In this document: positions 15,684 through 25,900 of the stretch, one piece after another | Numbering within the stretch: position 1 is the stretch's first letter | How the letters are laid out: every line of letters starts with the position of its first letter | From: Acidobacteriota bacterium | GTDB lineage: Bacteria > Acidobacteriota > Terriglobia > Terriglobales > Acidobacteriaceae | DNA: 54,591 nt | Direction of reading: 5' to 3' | Assembly: GCA_003225555.1 (NCBI GenBank) | Contig: QIAM01000091.1 | Location: forward strand, 1-54,591 | Made by a program: the position numbers and the translations under genes | The notes under the pieces: generated by a model | The model's database searches: none | Told to the model about the DNA's origin: nothing | Seen by the model: only the letters and a program-made list of their open reading frames with translations

Positions 15684-17480
15684 ATGAGAAAAGTAACTCG
15701 CGCGCTGTTCGTCCTCGCTCTATCCCTATCTGCAACTTTGGCCGCACAAAGCACGCAGGCGCAGCCGACAATTCCGGTGAGCCAGATTCACACCGGGATG
15801 CGCGGTGTTGCCTACACGGTCTTCCAGGGTATTAAGCCCGAGTCGATGGATGTGGAAGTTCTGGGTGTGCTGCGCAACGTGAATGGACCCAAGGGCGACA
15901 TCATCCTGGTGCGCTTGCATGGCGCTAAGGTCGAATACACAGGCGTAGTTGCGGGCATGAGCGGCAGCCCGGTCTATTTTGACGGAAAGCTGGCGGGCGC
16001 AATTGCGTTCCGCATCGGCGAATTCTCCAAGGAACCGATTGCTGGAGTCACTCCCATCGCCAGCATGCTTGAGATCAATGCTCTTGATCGCTCGCCGGCG
16101 GAAGAGGCGGCGGCTATCAAACCCGCGGTTCACCATGCCGCTGGCAAGACTGCTTCTCCGGGAGATGCATCCTCATTCCCGGCATCAACGCAAGGCTTCG
16201 CCAACTACCTCAAGCCGATTGAGGCTCCGCTGGTCTTCAACGGATTCTCCGAAGAGACGATGCGGCTGTTTGCTCCGCAGTTCGCGGCGGCAGGAATCGT
16301 GCCCGTCATGGGCGCAGGCTCCGTTAGCGACGTCAAGCAGCCCGAACCGCTGGAACCCGGATCAGCCGTTAGCGCCGTGCTGGTGCGCGGCGACATGGAT
16401 ATCGAAGCTACTTGCACGGTTACCTATATTGATCCGCAGCGCCTGCTTGCCTGCGGGCATCCGCTGCTTCAGTTTGGATCGGTTGACCTGCCGATGAATA
16501 AGGCGCAGGTGCTGGCCACGCTGCCTTCTCCGCTGAATGCTTTCAAGATTGTCAACACCACCGAGCCTGCCGGCGTCTTCGTGCAGGATCGGCATACGGG
16601 CATCATGGGCGTGTTCAACAAAGAGCCGCAGATGATTCCAGTGACGCTGACCATTAACGGTGGCGCCGGGCCGAAGGTCTTCAACTACGAAGTACTGAAC
16701 AATGCGCGCCTTAGCCCGGTGGCGATTATGGCGACCGTGTTCAATGCGCTGCATGGCGTGAATGAATACGGCGAGGAAATTACTTATCGTCTCAATGGCA
16801 GCATCGGCGTGAAAGGCTTCCCGGAAGTCGCGCTCAAGAACATGTTTGCGCCTTCTGAGAACGGACAACCCGCGGCGATGGCTGCTGCGCTTTCGCTTGG
16901 CGAGCGCTTCGGACGCATCTACGACAATCCCTACAACGCTCCCGCGGTCAAGAATGTAAAGCTGGATTTCGATCTGGTGCGAGAACGGCGCTGGGCCCGG
17001 CTGGAGAGTGCCCGTACAAGTGTGAGCGAAGCCCGTCCTGGGGATGAGATCACGGTGGAAACCGTGCTGGCTCCGTATCGTGGCGAGCGCAGCGTACGCC
17101 AGATTCACGTGAAAATTCCGACCTCAGCCAGCAAGGGGACGTTGCGCATTTTGGTCAGCGACGGTGAGACGCTCGATCGGGTGGGGCGTGGGACGCCCGC
17201 TTTCGGTCGCAAGCTGGACTTGGCCTCTACCATTGCATTGCTCAACAAGGAGCACGCCAATAATCGGGTTTACGTGTCGTTGCTTGAGGCTGATCCTGAA
17301 GCTCGCGTGGCGGACAAGGTCATGCCTACTCTGCCGATCTCTGTGATGAACGTGATGGACGGGATGCGAGGGAATCAGGAGATGGTGGTCAGCGGGGAGT
17401 CGAATGTGGATGAAACTGCTACCGGGCCGCTGGATTATGTGGTGTCGGGGGCGCAGTTGCTGACGGTCACGATAAAGTAA
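15684..17480 (+). CDS. SpoIVB/S55 peptidase-domain exported protein
   Basis: A 598-residue protein with a clear signal peptide (ALFVLALSLSATLAAQSTQA). The N-terminal third matches the SpoIVB S55 type: TGMRGVAYTVFQG and GVVAGMSGSPVYFDGKLAGA, with the probable nucleophile S95 in GMSGSP, later LLACGHPLLQFG. The rest (about 300-598) is beta-rich and unassigned. In Bacillus, SpoIVB is a signalling protease of sporulation. Here, in a presumed Gram-negative non-sporulator, the substrate is unknown, perhaps an envelope protein. No PDZ domain is evident. Confidence 0.78.
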   Translation: MRKVTRALFVLALSLSATLAAQSTQAQPTIPVSQIHTGMRGVAYTVFQGIKPESMDVEVLGVLRNVNGPKGDIILVRLHGAKVEYTGVVAGMSGSPVYFDGKLAGAIAFRIGEFSKEPIAGVTPIASMLEINALDRSPAEEAAAIKPAVHHAAGKTASPGDASSFPASTQGFANYLKPIEAPLVFNGFSEETMRLFAPQFAAAGIVPVMGAGSVSDVKQPEPLEPGSAVSAVLVRGDMDIEATCTVTYIDPQRLLACGHPLLQFGSVDLPMNKAQVLATLPSPLNAFKIVNTTEPAGVFVQDRHTGIMGVFNKEPQMIPVTLTINGGAGPKVFNYEVLNNARLSPVAIMATVFNALHGVNEYGEEITYRLNGSIGVKGFPEVALKNMFAPSENGQPAAMAAALSLGERFGRIYDNPYNAPAVKNVKLDFDLVRERRWARLESARTSVSEARPGDEITVETVLAPYRGERSVRQIHVKIPTSASKGTLRILVSDGETLDRVGRGTPAFGRKLDLASTIALLNKEHANNRVYVSLLEADPEARVADKVMPTLPISVMNVMDGMRGNQEMVVSGESNVDETATGPLDYVVSGAQLLTVTIK

Positions 17481-17483
17481 TGT

Positions 17484-17589
17484 ATGTGGCGGGGGCGCCT
17501 CGCCCGCGCAAGTGTCGAAACTGAAATGGGATAGGATAGGGTCGTTGAGTCACTGCTGGCAGTGCGCGGGCGCGGCGCCCCCGCCACAT
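17484..17589. repeat. Long inverted repeat between convergent genes
   Basis: The left arm 17484-17510 and right arm 17563-17589 are inverted copies over 27 bases with one mismatch (start ATGTGGCGGGGGCGCC). The 52-base spacer itself opens with AGTG and ends with CTGGCAG. It begins 4 bases after one stop codon and ends 19 bases before the next, so it may be a two-way terminator as well as a repeat. Confidence 0.85.
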
Positions 17590-17608
17590 TGCACAACGCC
17601 ACGTCGCG

Positions 17609-18091
17609 TCACTTCTCCTCTTCGTCTTCTCCCATCTGCCGGGCCAGATAGCGCTCGTAGCCTACTTCCTTGATCAGGTGCACCTGGGCTTCCAGGAAAT
17701 CAACGTGGCTTTCTTCGTCCTTGAGGAGCGTCACCAGCAGGTCGCGCGATCCGTTATCGCCTTCTTTGGTGGCGATGGCAATGGCGTCGTTGTATTGCTT
17801 GACTGCTGAGACTTCGAGATCCAGATCGCTCTCGATCATCGCTTTGACCGTCCCACCCACGTTCAATTCCAGGGGCTGCATCGAGGGAGTGCCATCCAGA
17901 AACAGAATTCTTTCCATCAGCACTTCGGCATGCTGCATCTCGCCGATCGACTGCTTCTTGATGTAGTCGGAAAGCTTGTGGTAGCCCCAGTTCTCGCACA
18001 TTTCGGCGTGCAGAAAATACTGGTTAATCGCGGTCAGCTCTTCGCGAAGAGCTTTGTTCAATTCAGCGATGACTTTCGGATTTCCTTTCAT
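17609..18091 (-). CDS. bfr: Bacterioferritin
   Basis: A 160-residue iron-storage ferritin. The start MKGNPKVIAELNKALREELT and the diiron/heme residues follow the E. coli numbering: E18, E51, M52 (heme ligand) and H54 in the segment GEMQHAEVLMERIL, and later DEESHVDFLE for the second half-site. FLDGTPSMQPL matches the heme-proximal loop. The frame is open to 18151, but ATG 18091 gives the canonical N-terminus. The extra C-terminal EDEEEK is unusual only in being acidic. Convergent with the S55-like gene. Confidence 0.95.
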   Translation of the reverse strand: MKGNPKVIAELNKALREELTAINQYFLHAEMCENWGYHKLSDYIKKQSIGEMQHAEVLMERILFLDGTPSMQPLELNVGGTVKAMIESDLDLEVSAVKQYNDAIAIATKEGDNGSRDLLVTLLKDEESHVDFLEAQVHLIKEVGYERYLARQMGEDEEEK

Positions 18092-18238
18092 GGCGCTCCC
18101 GAGTATGGCAGAAGGAGATGTGGGAGAGCAACGGGGAGATTGAACAACCAAAATCTTAATCGCAGAGGTCGCTGAGAACTGCCGCAGAGTGCGCGGAGGC
18201 TATGGTTTGTGGAGATGCGTTGCACGGACTGGAACGAC

Positions 18239-19135
18239 TCAGCGCAGGTAGAACTGCAACGTTCCGAGCTTCTCCATGTGGCGGAAGCCGCCGGTTGCCG
18301 TCGCTGCCAACAGCATCAGCGTTCCGTTGTATCCCACATGTACCAGGAAACTTGCTGCCACCGAATTGGTCACTGCACGCACCACGGTTAAGACCACACC
18401 CACGATGAAGATCAGCAGCACCGCGGACCAAGACCGGTATTGCATGTAGTGCATAAGTCCAAACGGCAAGGCGGTGAGAATTACTCCCCAGGCAACGCCC
18501 AGACGGCGTGCCAGTACAGGGTACAGGAAGCCACGAAACAACAGCTCTTCAAACAGTGGCCCGAGACTGACCGCGAAAACCACCATCAAGTAGGCGTCGG
18601 TTGGCCGGGCGAAGAACTCATCAAAGGGAGTAGTCTTCGGCATCGGCAAGTAACGGCTCAGGAGGTCGACCGCAACCGTCAGTACCCCCAAGCCCAGAAA
18701 CCTGAGACCTCCCCCCGGCCAGTTCCATCGAATCGCCTGCCAGAAGGGTACGCGATACTTTCCTTGCACCATCATCACCATAAAAGCACCGACTGCGATG
18801 TACGCCAGCGCCTGGGCCACAATGGCCAGCAGGGGTGCGACTTCCTTCAAACTCTTTTGCTGATATAAATACGTCCCTAAACCGAGCATCGCGCCAAGCG
18901 AGATCACGCTCACAATGGTAAGCACCGCGATCAGGAGAACATCCCAGCCGCTCCAGACCGGATCTCGTGGGGGGGGGTGGGTAGGCAAAGCCGCGGGTAG
19001 CGGACTCGCCATGAACGACCCACTAGGAGAAATCGGGACAGGCGGATTCGCCTCGCTGGTCAGCATGGGCTGTGGATCAAATTGCGGGTTGTCGGACGAA
19101 GACAGAGAAAGTTCCTTAGGGGCTAAAGCCCGCAT
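18239..19135 (-). CDS. CPBP family intramembrane metalloprotease
   Basis: A polytopic membrane protein of up to 298 residues of the CAAX-protease/bacteriocin-processing (ABI) family. The active-site motifs are EE at residues 196-197 in LFEELLFRGF, H in LMHYMQY, and the last-helix FLVHVGYN. About seven hydrophobic helices begin near residue 66 after a Pro/Ser-rich cytoplasmic N-terminus. The start is uncertain: ATG 19135 lies inside a dispersed repeat (19117-19181). ATG 19066 and the methionine opening MASPLP are alternatives, and none has a clear ribosome site. Substrate unknown. Confidence 0.85.
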   Translation of the reverse strand: MRALAPKELSLSSSDNPQFDPQPMLTSEANPPVPISPSGSFMASPLPAALPTHPPPRDPVWSGWDVLLIAVLTIVSVISLGAMLGLGTYLYQQKSLKEVAPLLAIVAQALAYIAVGAFMVMMVQGKYRVPFWQAIRWNWPGGGLRFLGLGVLTVAVDLLSRYLPMPKTTPFDEFFARPTDAYLMVVFAVSLGPLFEELLFRGFLYPVLARRLGVAWGVILTALPFGLMHYMQYRSWSAVLLIFIVGVVLTVVRAVTNSVAASFLVHVGYNGTLMLLAATATGGFRHMEKLGTLQFYLR

Positions 19136-19181
19136 TCTTATTGGCAGGTAACGGCGCGGCTAGAAGCCGCGCCCTTTCAAA
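19117..19181. repeat. Two-hairpin dispersed repeat family, copy
   Basis: GGGGCTAAAGCCC, a spacer, then ACGGCGCGGCTAGAAGCCGC and GCCCTTTCAAA. It overlaps the upstream start proposed for the CPBP protease. A tandem CACTGACCACTAGCCAGTGG tract follows at 19223-19242. Confidence 0.8.
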
Positions 19182-19231
19182 CCATCGCCATTCAATCGAT
19201 CACAATCGGAATCTCGCCTGGTCACTGACCA

Positions 19232-22030
19232 CTAGCCAGTGGCCACTTTCTTTCCATTGTCAAAATACGCCGCCAGGGCCTGACCGGTATAAGACTTCTT
19301 CACCCCGGCGACCTGCTCCGGCGTGCCTTGGGCCACGATGCGCCCGCCGTCCTCGCCGCCTTCAGGTCCCAGATCGATGATCCAATCGGCGTTGCGAATT
19401 ACGTCGAGATTGTGTTCGATAATGATGATCGAGTTGCCGAGGTCGGTCAAACGATGCAGCACGTCGAGCAACTTCTTGACATCATCGAAGTGGAGGCCGG
19501 TCGTGGGCTCATCTAGCAAGTAGAGCGTTTTCCCGGTTTGCCGCTTGCTTAATTCGCGCGCTAACTTGATGCGCTGCGCCTCGCCGCCGGAGAGTGTTAC
19601 CGCTGACTGCCCCAGATGAATATAGCCGAGACCTACGTCGACTAACGTCTGCAGCTTCTGCTTCACTTGTGGAATGTTCTCGAGAATGGGTAGCGCGTCG
19701 GATACCGGCATTTCCAGCAGATCGGCGATCGAGTTGCCGTTGTACTTTACCGCTAGCGTTTCGTGGTTGTAGCGGCGTCCGCCGCAGACCTCGCAGAGCA
19801 CGTAGACATCGGGCAGAAAATTCATCTCGATGCGCCGCTGGCCTTCGCCCTGGCAGGCTTCGCAGCGACCGCCGGGGACATTGAACGAGAATCTGCCGGG
19901 TTTGTACCCACGCTCGCGCGATTCGGGAAGCATGGCATAGAGATCGCGGATCGCCGTAAAGACTCCGGTATACGTTGCCGGATTCGAGCGCGGCGTGCGC
20001 CCGATCGGAGACTGGTCGATGCGGATGACTTTGTCGACGTTCTCCACTCCGGAGATCGCCTTATGCTCGCCTGCCTTCTCGCGGGAGCGATAGAGCTGAC
20101 GAGCGAGAGCGCGATACAGAATGTCGTTCACCAGCGTTGACTTGCCGGAGCCGGAGACGCCAGTCACTACTGTCATTACGCTCAACGGAAAAGTGACGTC
20201 GAGATTTTTGAGGTTGTTTTCGTTCGCGCCGAGAATTGTCAGACCAGCGCCATTGGCATGCCGCCGCTCGGGACGCATCTTGATCGAAACCCTGCCCGAG
20301 ATGTAGGCCCCAGTCAGTGAGTTCGGCTCGCGCATGATTTCTTCCGGCGTTCCTCGCGCGACCAGGCCGCCCCCGTGCCGGCCCGCTCCGGGTCCCAGAT
20401 CAATCACGTAATCCGCGCGGCGGATGGTTTCTTCGTCGTGCTCGACAACGAGCACAGTGTTTCCCAGGTCGCGCAAGTTCTCCAGAGCATTCAGCAGGCG
20501 GCCGTTGTCGCGATGATGCAGGCCGATCGAAGGCTCGTCCAGGACATACAGAACGCCGCGCAGCTTCGAGCCGATCTGCGTGGCCAGGCGAATTCTTTGC
20601 CCCTCGCCGCCGGATAGAGTTGCCGCAGAGCGATCCAGCGAGATGTATCCCAGACCGACGGCATTCAGGAACTGCACCCGCTCGACTACTTCGTGCATGA
20701 CGCGACCTGCGATGAGCGCTTCGCGGCCTTGCAACTTGATGCCTTGCGCCACTTCGAGTGCGCGCGAGATCGGGAGTGCTGTGAAGTCGGCAATCGACAT
20801 CGCGTTCACCTTCACCGCCAGGCTCTCCGGTCGCAACCGCTTGCCGTGGCATGCCGGACACTGGCTCGCCGACATGTGCTCCAGCAGCCAGTCGCGATAG
20901 CCTTCGGACGTCGACTCTTCGAGGTTCTGCTTCAAGTATCCGAAGATGCCGTGAAATCCGGTCTTGCCTCCGCGTCCTGGCTCGCCGTTCAGCAGAAAAT
21001 CCTGAGTCTTCTCGGGAAACTTCTCGAATGGCGTATTCAGGTTGATTCCGTAGGCCGCAGCCGAAATTTGTAGCATGTGAATCAGATTCTGCGATGCCGA
21101 TCCTGGCCCGAGTCCGCCATCCAGCAGGGGCTTCGACCAGTCGTTGATCACTTTCGCGGGATCGAAATCGTACTTGCTGCCCAGACCGTGGCACTCCGGA
21201 CACGCGCCGTACATGCTGTTGAAGGAAAACGACCGCGGTTCCAGTTGCGGGACGTTGATGCCGCAATCCGGGCAAGCCAACTTCTCGGAATACAGTTGCT
21301 CTTCGCCGCCGACCACCGCCACCTGCACTAAACCGCCGGCGAGCTTCATCGCGAGGGCGACGGACATCTCCAGCCGATGCTCAATCCCGGGCTTCACGAG
21401 CAAGCGGTCGATCACGACTTCAATGGTGTGATTCTTGCGCTTGTCGAGCGGAATGTCGTCGTCGAGATTGACCAGTTCGCCGTCGATCCGCGCGCGCGTG
21501 TAGCCGTGCTTCACCAGCGTTTCCATTTCCTTCTTGAACTCGCCCTTGCGCCCGCGGACGATGGGCGCCATCACCATGACCCGGTCTTCCGGAGTGAGGG
21601 CCATTACCCGCTGGACGATCTGGTTGGCTGACTGGCGGCTGATCGCGCGCCCGCACTTGGGACAATGTGGCGCACCGATGGAGGCAAACAGCAGGCGAAG
21701 GTAGTCGTAGATTTCGGTAATGGTGCCTACCGTGGATCGGGGGCTGCGACTGGTAGTTTTCTGCTCGATCGAAATAGACGGGCTAAGCCCGTCTATTGCA
21801 TCAACATCCGGGCGCTCCATTTGGTCCAGGAACTGGCGGGCGTAGGCCGACAGTGTCTCCACATAGCGGCGCTGGCCTTCGGCGTAAATCGTGTCAAAGG
21901 CGAGCGAAGACTTCCCTGAGCCGCTAAGGCCAGTAACCACCGTGAGGGTGTTACGCGGGATTTCGACGTCGATGTTTTTCAGGTTGTGCTGCCGCGCACC
22001 ACGGACAGAAATCTTGGTAATCGCCATCAT
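19232..22030 (-). CDS. uvrA: Excinuclease ABC subunit A
   Basis: A 932-residue damage-recognition ATPase of nucleotide excision repair, acting as a dimer with UvrB. Two ABC modules: Walker [10 protein letters not shown] near the N-terminus and GVSGSGKST in the second half, signatures [12 protein letters not shown] and [12 protein letters not shown], and Walker [11 protein letters not shown] and [10 protein letters not shown]. Zinc-binding cysteine pairs are present (CPKC; CPDC...CPEC; CPAC; CEAC...CEVC). Length is standard. Two ATGs lie in tandem at 22030 and 22027. No LexA box was recognised upstream. A perfect 11-bp palindrome lies inside the gene at 21773-21797. Confidence 0.97.
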   Translation of the reverse strand: MMAITKISVRGARQHNLKNIDVEIPRNTLTVVTGLSGSGKSSLAFDTIYAEGQRRYVETLSAYARQFLDQMERPDVDAIDGLSPSISIEQKTTSRSPRSTVGTITEIYDYLRLLFASIGAPHCPKCGRAISRQSANQIVQRVMALTPEDRVMVMAPIVRGRKGEFKKEMETLVKHGYTRARIDGELVNLDDDIPLDKRKNHTIEVVIDRLLVKPGIEHRLEMSVALAMKLAGGLVQVAVVGGEEQLYSEKLACPDCGINVPQLEPRSFSFNSMYGACPECHGLGSKYDFDPAKVINDWSKPLLDGGLGPGSASQNLIHMLQISAAAYGINLNTPFEKFPEKTQDFLLNGEPGRGGKTGFHGIFGYLKQNLEESTSEGYRDWLLEHMSASQCPACHGKRLRPESLAVKVNAMSIADFTALPISRALEVAQGIKLQGREALIAGRVMHEVVERVQFLNAVGLGYISLDRSAATLSGGEGQRIRLATQIGSKLRGVLYVLDEPSIGLHHRDNGRLLNALENLRDLGNTVLVVEHDEETIRRADYVIDLGPGAGRHGGGLVARGTPEEIMREPNSLTGAYISGRVSIKMRPERRHANGAGLTILGANENNLKNLDVTFPLSVMTVVTGVSGSGKSTLVNDILYRALARQLYRSREKAGEHKAISGVENVDKVIRIDQSPIGRTPRSNPATYTGVFTAIRDLYAMLPESRERGYKPGRFSFNVPGGRCEACQGEGQRRIEMNFLPDVYVLCEVCGGRRYNHETLAVKYNGNSIADLLEMPVSDALPILENIPQVKQKLQTLVDVGLGYIHLGQSAVTLSGGEAQRIKLARELSKRQTGKTLYLLDEPTTGLHFDDVKKLLDVLHRLTDLGNSIIIIEHNLDVIRNADWIIDLGPEGGEDGGRIVAQGTPEQVAGVKKSYTGQALAAYFDNGKKVATG

Positions 22031-22267
22031 TCGCCGTGGGGTATGTCCCTTCCGTAACGTCGACAGGTCAGCAGAATTGTTCGAAAGTAGGTATGCACAG
22101 CTCTACTCCGTATCTTAGTCGTCACTAGCGATGAGCGTCAACGCAGGTAGATTGGGAAGTCGCGGTTGAGGAACTCAGGTATACCGAACCGCCAGCGACG
22201 GCATCTGATATTGCACTTCGTCAGGCTGACTTGAGCGTCAAGTAATTTGAATAAGGGTGGTTGAAAC

Positions 22268-22456
22268 GTGAATTCGCTTTTCATGCCTCTGATTCTCTGC
22301 TTCACCGTGATAGCCTCTGTGAGCTTGGGCGTGCTTGCCGCTTACGCAACCGTCATCGGGATCCTGCACACGTTTGGTCGCGCGGCACAGCCTCAGCCTG
22401 CACAGCGTCCGCGGCTGGTGCTAGTGCCTACGCAGACTCACGCCAGCGGCGACTAG
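22268..22456 (+). CDS. Small single-pass membrane protein
   Basis: 62 codons from GTG 22268: MNSLFMPLILCFTVIASVSLG begins an N-terminal hydrophobic helix, then GVLAAYATVIGILHTFGR, then a short Pro/Arg tail ending HASGD. AGGGTGG lies about 8-14 bases before the start. Divergent from uvrA across 237 bp. The composition and helix suggest a real small inner-membrane protein, of a sort common in acidobacterial genomes. No function is known to me. Confidence 0.6.
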   Translation: MNSLFMPLILCFTVIASVSLGVLAAYATVIGILHTFGRAAQPQPAQRPRLVLVPTQTHASGD

Positions 22457-22933
22457 CATCCGGCCAAGTCCATTCGGGCCGGCGGTTCTTTTCTCTGTTT
22501 CCACTTTTCCACTTCCAATTCTCTATTTTCCACCTTCACAACTGGTTCGCCGCCCAGGCGGAAGCCGGACTGGCTGATCCACGTTTTGAGTTGGGACGGA
22601 TTGGTGGGATGATTGGAACAGAAGGCACGAGGAGTCGCGGCGTGATCAAGAATCTCGGATGGCAAGATTTCCTGGCAGCTGTGTTTAGCGTTTGGGCGCT
22701 CAGCTGTGCCATCAGTGGCATTATGTGGAATATCCCGAGGGGTACCTTTTGGGCTCGAAACATCCCCGATAAACACATCCAGTGCCAGATTTCTCTGGGC
22801 ACTCGCTTTTCTTGTCGCCCTGCTTTTCATTTTCTGGGGTTTACACCACAAGGCTGTGCCGTAGTTTTAAAGACCGTCCACTACCTTCGCACAACAAGCC
22901 TTGATGTCCGGCAGCGCGGCTATAATGCCTTGA
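22457..22933. other. 477-bp stretch without an assigned gene
   Basis: It carries pyrimidine-rich TTTCCACTTTTCCACTTCC tracts near 22500-22517. A plus-strand frame without ATG (22646-22864) ends in a hydrophobic segment FLWALAFLVALLFIFWGLHH before its stop, which could be a decayed or misassigned small membrane protein. The remaining frames look random. Confidence 0.45.
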
Positions 22934-25900
22934 ATGTTCAGCCGCTTTGGATGCTGCGTCGGCGCGCGGTGGCTCTTCGCCGCCCTGGGGATGGCAGCTA
23001 TGGCGGGGGGGCTCTCGACTGCTTCCTGGAGAGGTTCGCTGCGGGACGACGCTGGAAAACCGGTGACCGAAGCGACCATCCAATTGCGCGCGACTGCCGG
23101 AGGTCGTGACTACACCGCCCGCACTGCTGCGACCGGCCATTTCGCATTTCCTGACATCGCTGAGGGAAACTACAGAGTTTCCGTCGAGCGCGACGAAGCC
23201 ATCTTCAGGCTGCCAAATACACTGGTAGTCAGAGCTGGGACCACTCTCACGGCCACGCTCCACCTCTCTACGGCACGAAACGAACTCCGCATAGATTCCT
23301 CGACCCAGGACTCTCCGCAAGCCAGCGGCGGGGAACATCTGTCCAGCGGAGAAGTCTCGGGCCTTCCGCTAAATGCGCGGGATTTCAGCAGATTGCTTCT
23401 GTTGGCCGCGGGGACCATGACTGACGCCAATGGAGCTGCAAACTTCACGCAGCAGTTTGCGGTCAACGGACAGCGCGGGTCGGCGACCGTCTTTGCCATG
23501 GATGGTTTCGATACAACTGATGCCGAGATGGGCGGCGCTACGTTTTCAAACTTCAATGTCGATGCGATTCAGGAAGTGCAGGCCAACTCGGGTGTGATGC
23601 CGGCAGAGATCGGGCACGGCGCGGCCAGCTACACCAACGTGGTAACCAAGTCAGGCGTCAATCAGGTGCATGGCAGTGTTTTTGAATTCGTTCGCAATGC
23701 CGCGTTCGACGCGCGCAACTACTTCGACCATGCGGTTGCGGGCGGACGGCGAATTCCTCCATTCGTGCGAAATGAGTTTGGTTTCACCAATGGCGGTCCG
23801 GTCGTGGTTCCCAGGATCTATGAAGGCCGCAATCGCACCTTCTATTTTGGCGAGTACCAGGGCTTTCGCCAGGTGCTCGGCACCACACAGGTGTTCCCCG
23901 TCCCCACGGTGGCGGAGCGCCAGGGGATCCACACTCTAACTTTCCCAGACGGGCGGACCGACACCCTTACTGTGCCGGTAAATCCGGTGATCACTCCGGT
24001 GCTCGCAGGGTATCCCTTGCCGAACCATCCCAGCGGAGTCTACGGCGAGCGCACCTATGCGACTTCTTCCAAAGTTTCGACCAGCACAGACCAGTTTTCG
24101 ATCCGCGTCGACCATCGCATCTCCGACAAAGCAACTCTTTTGACGCGATTCAGCCTGAACCAGGTGACCGGACCGCTCACTAATCCCGACCAGACGGCGA
24201 TCGATCCCAGTTTCGAAGTGCGTTTCTTCGACCATCAGCGCAATGCGGGAGTGAAATATTCCCGCACGATCACTCCTCACCTTACTTCCGATAGTTCTCT
24301 CGGTTACATCCGCAGCACGCCATTTTTCCCCGCGATCAATCACGCCCAGCCGGCGATCACTTTCGGCGACGGGCTCTTGCAGGGTTTCAACTCGGCCGGC
24401 GGTTCGATCTTCGGCTCGTATGGCAATCTGTACCAACTGCGACATGACATGGGCTATGTGCGTGCGAACCATTCGTTCAAGTGGGGCGTGGAGATCCGAT
24501 TCAACCGCGATGCCACGATTTTCGGAACCAACGTCAACGGGCTCTTCAGTTTCGGCGGGGGAACCGCGTACTCGCCGGCGCTGATTCCTTCAGCCAGCGG
24601 CACCCACGACATTCAAATAGGCGACCCTCTGCCGGATTCACTCACCGGGCTGCTGACCGCCACTCCCTATCAGTTCAATATTGTTGCCGCTGCAAATGTG
24701 ACTCCGAAGGGAGACAAGTTCGACGAAGCCGCGGTTCGCCGCGAGGCTTACAACGTCTACTTCCAGGACACGTGGAAAGCCAGTCCGCGCCTGAGCATCA
24801 GTTACGGTTTGCGCTACGAAGGGAACAGCCGCATCCACGAGGCGGAAAGGCGCACGTCGAACGTCAAGTTCATCGGGGCGGATGGCAAGGATGCGCCCTA
24901 TTGGGACCATCGTGCGCGACAGATTTTCTTGTATGACCCACAGCCTCCCTACGATAAAGATCGGAATGGCTGGGGACCTCGGCTCGGCATCGACTTCGAA
25001 GCAGCCAGACACACCGTTCTGCATGCTGGCACTGCGATCACTACGATCCTCCCGAACCTGTGGCAGGATAATTTCCTGACTGGCGCGCTGCCGTTTGCCA
25101 CCAGCCTTTTCGCAAATGCTTTGCCGGGTGTTCCGCTGCCGTTCCAAAACTCGGCAGTCCAGGTGAATCTGCCGGCTCCCTACACGACCGGTGGGCAGCT
25201 TCTTTTCCCAATCGGGAAGGCCCTCGGCGTAGCGCCCAACACGCAAATTGACTTACAACGCTACCAGGCCGATTTGACTGCGCTGACGCCTGGCAACCAG
25301 GTTCAACTGTTGCTCATGACTGGCATCGCCAAAGATTTCCGTAACGGCTACATCGCGAGCTACACGGCAGGCATCGACCACGACTTTGGAGACATAAAGT
25401 TCAGCGCGGCATACGTCGCTACGATGGGGATTCATCTGGCCAGCGTTTATTCGCCCAACAGCTACGGCGGCGCCGAGCCTGCCTTCGCGCGGTTTACCCA
25501 GTTCGATTCTTCCGGGCACGCGACTGGGGGCTTCGGTCCGGAAATTCTGATGACCAGCCGTTCCCATTCGACCTACCATTCGTTGCAGGCGAGCGTCAGC
25601 AAGAACTCCGCCCGACTTGGGCTGGGATTGCAGGCCAGCTACACGTACTCGAAGTCTCTGGACGACACAAGTTCCGTGCTGGGTGGCCTGTTCGGCTCGA
25701 CTGGGGTGGTGTTGCAAACCCTGCCACAGGATCCCTGGAACCCGGGAGCGGACAAGGGACCTTCCACGTTCGATGTGACCCATGTCTTCACTGCAAGCGT
25801 GATTCAGTTGCTTCCGTTCGACCGCGTCGGCTTTCTTCGGCCGCTGGGCAGAACTCTGACCGGAGGGTGGCAGGTCCTGAACATCACGACGTTGATGACG

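Noticed and set aside
22031..22267. LexA-type box before uvrA
   Set aside because: No known LexA consensus form could be found; only unpaired GTTC or GAAC-like bits.
22261..23109. 282-codon plus-strand frame overlapping the small membrane protein and receptor start
   Set aside because: Random-looking composition and overlap with two better frames.
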